Source: Ligula intestinalis
Taxonomy: Eukaryota; Platyhelminthes; Cestoda; Diphyllobothriidea; Diphyllobothriidae
Direction of reading: 5' to 3'
Length of the DNA stretch: 64,000 bases
Assembly (NCBI GenBank): GCA_036362985.1
Contig: JAYGXS010000003.1
Location: 67,614,750-67,678,749 of the forward strand
Shown here: one piece after another, positions 59,311-64,000 of the stretch
Layout: every line of letters starts with the position of its first letter
How positions within the stretch are numbered: position 1 is the first letter of the stretch
Translations under genes and position numbers: made by a program
Notes under the pieces: model-generated
The model's database searches: none
What the model saw: the letters and a program-made list of their open reading frames with translations, nothing else
What the model was told of the DNA's origin: nothing

Positions 59311-59363
59311 CAGCCTCTAGAGGCTGTAGGCCATACTCTGTCCTCAACTACAGCATGGCCTAC
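59311..59363. repeat. Two short palindromes in tandem
   Basis: CAGCCTCTAGAGGCTG (59311-59326) is a perfect 16 bp palindrome. Starting at its last base, GTAGGCCAT (59326-59334) pairs with ATGGCCTAC (59355-59363) over a 20 nt loop. They lie just before the PLE remnant at 59.4 kb. Confidence 0.6.
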
Positions 59364-59384
59364 CGTTCGTGAATGTGTGGTCGG

Positions 59385-59880
59385 GGCACATATTCAAATT
59401 TGATAAAGCAAGAGGTGAAAATCGTGTGAGCAGAGAATTGTGTGAATCGTGATTCATGGTCCCCGATCCATAAATAAGTTAAACGATTTGCCCAGTCCAT
59501 ATTCGGTGATGAGACTCAATCTGTCCAAAGCAAGTCACCGCTTGGAGAACGACAGGCCACCGTGTCATCCTCAGCCAACCTCGGAAGGCAATCATCCCGC
59601 CTGAGTCCACCACGTGTGATGAAAGTTCAGCCCGTCAGAGCCCGCATGCTGTTTAACAAACTATCAACACGCAAGAAGGAAAATACCATCAATTGTCATT
59701 GTACGCTTGTAGTAATGACCGTATCCTATAAGAACTGCAAACCCCTGTGCAAACGCCATCCACATCTGCTACTGCTCTGAGATTATGTCTCTGATGATAA
59801 ATCCAAGACGGATCTCGAAACGTCAGGAGAATGAAAGCATTGTCCCAGCAATCGAGTAGTCTTCTAAATTACTTCCTGGG
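59385..59880 (+). mobile_element. PLE C-terminus and 3' end with hammerhead motif (plus)
   Basis: Plus-strand coding debris gives FKFDKARGENRVSRELCE, collinear with the C-terminal half of the GIY-YIG domain at 16 kb. The shared 3' untranslated part follows: AAGCAAGTCACCGCTTGG, CACGTGTGATGAAAG, CCCGCATGCTG, and then the ribozyme. The catalytic GIY-YIG half is missing. Confidence 0.7.
59791..59824 (+). ncRNA. Hammerhead ribozyme, PLE type, intact core
   Basis: CTGATGA (59791-59797), TA, AATCC, loop AAGAC, GGATCTC, then GAAACGTC (59817-59824) and AGGAG. CUGANGA and GAAA boxes are unchanged. Stem II has four perfect pairs plus partial extension. Stem I can pair CT(C/T) with AGG around the cleavage site. 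The second-best candidate for activity after 29301-29334. Confidence 0.7.
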
Positions 59881-59899
59881 ACTTGCATATTAGCCTGTA

Positions 59900-60725
59900 T
59901 TCATTCGCTACTCGGCTGCAAGTCTAATTATCATGTAGTCCATTCTGAAGTCATTCCAGTCACGATAGGACGCCGACTTTTTAACGAGCCTCCTTTTGAC
60001 CGCTATCCAAACGTATGCACCAGAAAAAAAGACAGCTTTAGTAGAATGACATTTCATCATTGATTTTATAAATTCAAATACAGGAAATCGCAAACGATAA
60101 ACAATTATTTCTTGTACTCCTTTGAGATGTTGTTAGCCGTCTTTATAGCTTTTACTTAAAAAAGGGTATTTTTTGGTTGAAAACATTTCAAATTGGAAAA
60201 TACGTTTTTTACCTACTGGCTGTTGCAGTTGAATTTAAGGCTTACAAACTGCGCGCTCTGTACATCCTGTTTAAGGAAAAGTACGTTTTCGCCTATGGTT
60301 TGAGGAAAAAATCGCATTTTCCTCATAAAATATTGCGAAAGGTGTAGATCATGCTGCGTACGTTAAAGACAGCTTTAATAACTTGATGAATGCGATGTAT
60401 TATGAATAAACACCTCAGAATCGTAAAAAAACGCATGATTAGAAATTTTTTACAAACTAAAGATACCCTTTCCTTAAGTATAAAATTTGGGGAAGGCGTA
60501 TTTGCTTGCAAAACGAGTACAAAAATGTTTTTCTTCGTGTACGTTTGCCTAAGTATATTTTGAATTTATAAACGCAGTCAAAATCAATGACAAAAATGCA
60601 TAGTATTAAAGTAGTCACTTTCACAGTACATGCGTTCGGGTAGTGATCGGAACTAAGCTTGTAAAAAAGCTGGCAGAATAATCAGTATTCCAACCTTACT
60701 GATTGTTTATTAGCTAGAGAGTATT
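59900..60725 (+). repeat. AT-rich dispersed repeat, longest copy
   Basis: Its first part (59.9-60.2 kb: AACGAGCCTCC, AAATTCAAATAC, TTTCTTGTACTCC) matches 20.76-21.1 kb. Its second part (TCCTGTTTAAGGAAAA, TTTCCTTAAGTATAAAATT, CGCAGTCAAAATC, AAAAGCTGGCAGAATAATC) matches 40.4-40.9 kb. It therefore links the two sets into one family. Confidence 0.65.
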
Positions 60726-60730
60726 AATCT

Positions 60731-62250
60731 CCTGCATATGTCGACATGTTAAACAAATTGTCGGCCGTACTCTAGATCAAGCCAATTAATTATACTCGCA
60801 CATAGGACCTGTCCTTGCGTTTTTAATAGCTAACAGGCCAATCATTTTCAACTCATATTCCACTGATAAAGCTGTCCACCACGACTTGCATAATAATTTA
60901 CAGTAAACGAAGCCTGCCCTTAAAATGACTTCTTACAGTTAAGCTGAAAATATTCGTTTTAAACTACGAGTTGTATGTTTTCACGATGCCATTTTTCTGC
61001 GGTGCCTAAGGATACGGCAGCAGCTGTGGGCACACTTTCCGATGTCATGCTCGAGTATGTTGTCACTGTTGACCGTTTTTGGCAGTTGATCCATTATTTG
61101 GCCGACGTCAGCAGAGCGGTGTTTATGGGTTTTCCCTGAAGACATTTCCGTTGTACTTGTGCCCCCACGAACATCACGTCCACTTTTTGTCGGTAAAGGG
61201 GATGCATAGGGATGGCATAGGCTCTGAGGTGTGACTGTGTCCAAATTAGGTCAGTTTGACTTCTTCTTTTGCAACAAAGTACCTTTTGCCCTACGCTCGC
61301 AGTCGTCCAGTCGTCCCAAAGAAATTCTACAATTTTCCCAAAAGTGCCTGACATGTCGATTGTTTGCGGTCTGACTTGCAGTCTTCACGCTGAATCACGC
61401 AAGAAATAAGCCTTTTCTAGCAAAAAGGCGCAGCTAAAATTTGCAAATGTAAATCAAGCTAACATTTAGCCTATTAATTATGTATCGCACACCGGAGTTG
61501 AGTTGGCCAACGAAATGCGATTAAATGTGACCTTGCTTTTAAGGACGCTATTTAAAATTCTAAATATGCAAATCGGGGTTTCAGTGTGTGCTTATAAAGC
61601 TCCTTCCTTAATGGGAAGTCCTGCAGCATTTCGAGTTCCATCCCGTTCAAATAAATATAAAAGAATTTAAAACATGTTTGAGTTATGAAAACCACTTGTT
61701 TGTGTTTTAAGACAGGGAGGCAAGACAGAAAATTCAAGAAGGCAAATAATTGCAAAGTTCAGCTAGGTGAACGAATTTGTTCAAGTAATTCCTCTTCAGG
61801 CAAATAAAATGATAGCAAGGGAGGGTAGAGATAGCAAAATTGACAACTGGTATGAAGCAGCGAAGAGACGACTGGGTAACATGAACTAATTGTAGAACCG
61901 TCCCTCTTCCCCTTACCTTTTGATCTTTTAACATATTTTCCCCCTCCCCTTTATTACCGCTGATTGGTTGCTTAAAATTTGGTAACTCTGCCGTCTATTT
62001 GCATGGTGATTAGTTAATCGACGACGGTCGTTTGCCTAACTTGACTTCCTGAATGCTTACATAGGCAATACATTTGAGCAAATACTCGCCTCAACACGGC
62101 CTAATGCTTTGAAGATGGCAAAAACAGCAGGATTCTTTGGATCCATGAACTTTTGGGGGAGCTCTTCAGCTGCGTCTACTCCGATGTATTTTACAAGCAT
62201 AGAATGAGCGAAATACAAAATGGAATCGGTACAGAAAGGTCGAAAAGGCC
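60731..62250. other. No supported gene
   Basis: AT-rich, with a GC-richer patch at 60.98-61.35 kb open on the minus strand in two frames. Neither product has a recognisable domain; they may be repeat debris. Confidence 0.4.
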
Positions 62251-62254
62251 AAAG

Positions 62255-62912
62255 GGCATGGTCACAAAGCCTAATTAGTAAAGTAAGAGAGTTAAAACAG
62301 GGTGAAAGAAAAACAGTGAAGTTAAGGCGAAAAAGTGGGCAGGGGACTATGTAAATCTGGGAGCTGGATGGTACCAAGGCAAGGTTAGGTTAAGCACATG
62401 CTTCAAATACTTGCATAGGTCAAGTTTTGACTGCCGTATATTGGCTGCCTCCAGGTAGCGCAAGGTATGAGTTGTTTGTGCGCGAACAAGCACTTGGAAG
62501 GAAATTGTATAGCCCACATTATGACCCCTATGTAGTAGTTGTTCTGTAATGGAGGAACTGGGTGTTCTATTTTCCTGTTTGAGTAGCCACCGAGGCAAGT
62601 GCCACTTGGCTCTGGTTGCTTATTGCCTTTGCGTTCGCTCTATGTAATTGCATCCGCAAGTGCATGTAAATTACTAAACACAATTGAAGGTGGCGTGCAA
62701 TGATAAGGCATCCTTCGCACAAGGAAATGGTAAGGCTTAGTTCTGGAGCAGATATGAGCTCAGCAGCATAGTAAATTCTTTCAATGGCTTTGAGCAGGTG
62801 TCTGTTGATAGTTTTTAAAATTGTATTATCCTTACAGGACAAGGATATGAAAAAAGCCTTGATTTAACTCTCTTACTATACTAATAAGCCTTCGTGACCA
62901 TGCCCGTTGACC
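62255..62912 (-). mobile_element. 5'-truncated PLE with inverted flanks (minus)
   Basis: Minus-strand coding from about 62690 gives FTCTCGCNYIERTQRQ (YIG changed to YIE), WLLKQENRTPSSSITEQLL, RYLEAANIRQSKLDLC and NLTLPW. This is the same PLE subfamily as 3.6-4.0 kb. Two stops lie before the FTC segment. The flanks are inverted copies: 62255-62304 against 62866-62912, sharing TTAACTCTCTTACT, TACTAAT and TGTGACCATGCC / CGTGACCATGCC. Confidence 0.75.
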
Positions 62913-64000
62913 GCTTTTGAAACAAATCAATTTTGTGTATTTTTCTCATTCATTGCACGTATAATGCACTGGAGTGGACGCAACTGTTTTTGCCAACTGC
63001 AAATTGGCACCTGGGAAACTTTGCTTCAAATTAGAGTCTAATATCCATTTGAGGGCGTAGTACACCTGCCGTTCATAAATTTATGCCTTTGGTTTTATAA
63101 ATCAAGGAATACAATAATGTATCTATATACGTAAAAGAAAGGTCGCGGGAGAATCGAGTTAAACCCGTTAATTTTCAAGAAGGTAAGAGGCGCATGATCT
63201 TGATTAACATTGGAAGTGTCTCTCTGCCCGCATCACTGACTCGCAACCAACCTAAGACAACAACCGCTTAGCAATACCCGTCCAAATGGAAATGTACTGA
63301 AGCGACATCAAATCGACCTGTCTGACCTTCAGCAGCCTTCTACTGAAATGTTTATCCTCCCCTCTGTCATAAACGTCTGTCTGCCTGATTCTGCCCATAA
63401 AACGCTCTTGTTTGACAGTTCCTCTCCCCACTTTGCATTTCGTCTGACAACGGCCTAATGTTAACTGCCTGAAACTGCACGAGTACCGCTCGATTTTTTC
63501 GAAGACTTCTGTCCTTTTCTTACATCATCTTGGAGAGCAAACTACTTCAATTTTCAGAACAGACTTGGAGCGAGGTTATTGAGCATTTCAGTGTGAATAG
63601 GTTTGTACTTTGTGTTCATCAGCAGCGTACACTAGTAAATTGCAAGTGAATAATGAATAAGGGTGATTTAATCTATCGTACTTAATAAAAATCATCCGGT
63701 GACGTTTACGTTCAAAATATGTAAGTAATCCATAGTAGTTCACCTGAGGCAACCGCAGTCAAGAGAACAGCCTTCTACCGATGTTTATATTAGAAACCGA
63801 CTTCCGATTAAACCAAGAAAACCACATAAATGTCCCCAAGGAGTTCAACTTCCACAATGCCAAAGGCATAAAAGGAAAGACCACCACTGCAAAACATTTT
63901 ATCCGAAATATTGTAAAATTTTGCTGGATGAAAAACCGTTCTTGGTTAACTGCGTTTTTACTTTGGATGTTTAACACCGAAATGGTTTGTAAGATTGGAG
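62913..64000. other. No supported gene
   Basis: AT-rich DNA to the window end with no recognised coding segment, RNA gene or defined repeat. Confidence 0.5.

Noticed and set aside
60981..61354. Two overlapping minus-strand frames of 86-87 codons
   Set aside because: No domain, no splice or start context, and neighbouring repeats make chance more likely.
1..64000. CRISPR array, operons, rRNA genes or prokaryotic origin
   Set aside because: No regularly spaced short repeats, no rRNA core sequences, and clear spliceosomal introns point to a eukaryote.

Overview
The window looks like eukaryotic, repeat-rich, AT-rich genomic DNA from a flatworm, most likely a tapeworm. This is an inference. It rests on one gene split by seven very short introns (34-56 nt, a size class typical of cestodes), on abundant Penelope-like element (PLE) debris with GIY-YIG endonuclease domains, and on the absence of bacterial-style gene packing. 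Only two protein-coding loci are well supported.

Layout. 1-4.4 kb: non-coding DNA plus an old PLE on the minus strand (about 3131-4310) with a tandem 3' repeat. 7.2-8.5 kb: a WD40 beta-propeller gene on the plus strand, resolved into eight exons that join in frame; its 5' end was not found. 8.6-20 kb: a mobile-element belt with inverted repeats, at least four PLE remnants (10.5, 11.3, 16 and 19.6 kb), tRNA-headed SINEs and a perfect-stem hairpin at 18.4 kb. 20-29 kb: mostly unremarkable AT-rich DNA. 29.2-33.5 kb: a PLE remnant bounded by inverted hammerhead copies, a SINE pair, a long dispersed repeat and a 0.4 kb palindrome with a hammerhead-like motif in each arm. 35.7-36.9 kb: a decayed LINE reverse transcriptase. 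39-41 kb: several copies of an AT-rich repeat. 44.0-44.6 kb: the first coding exon of a DEG/ENaC-family sodium channel. 45-64 kb: mainly repeats (53.5-55.7, 57.6-58.9 and 59.9-60.7 kb), a SINE cluster at 56 kb and two more PLE remnants at 59.4 and 62.5 kb.

The main theme is a set of about a dozen short motifs that fit the type I hammerhead ribozyme plan known from PLEs: CUGANGA, a stem-II hairpin, then GAAAC-GUC, usually 34 nt from end to end. They lie next to GIY-YIG coding remnants. Four PLE remnants from more than one subfamily share one architecture: a 5'-truncated minus-strand coding remnant bounded by inverted copies of its own terminal repeat. Some motif copies carry alternative self-complementary stem-III sequences (ACGU, AGCU, AAUU, AUGU), which suggests compensatory evolution.

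All calls come from reading the sequence; no database search was run.
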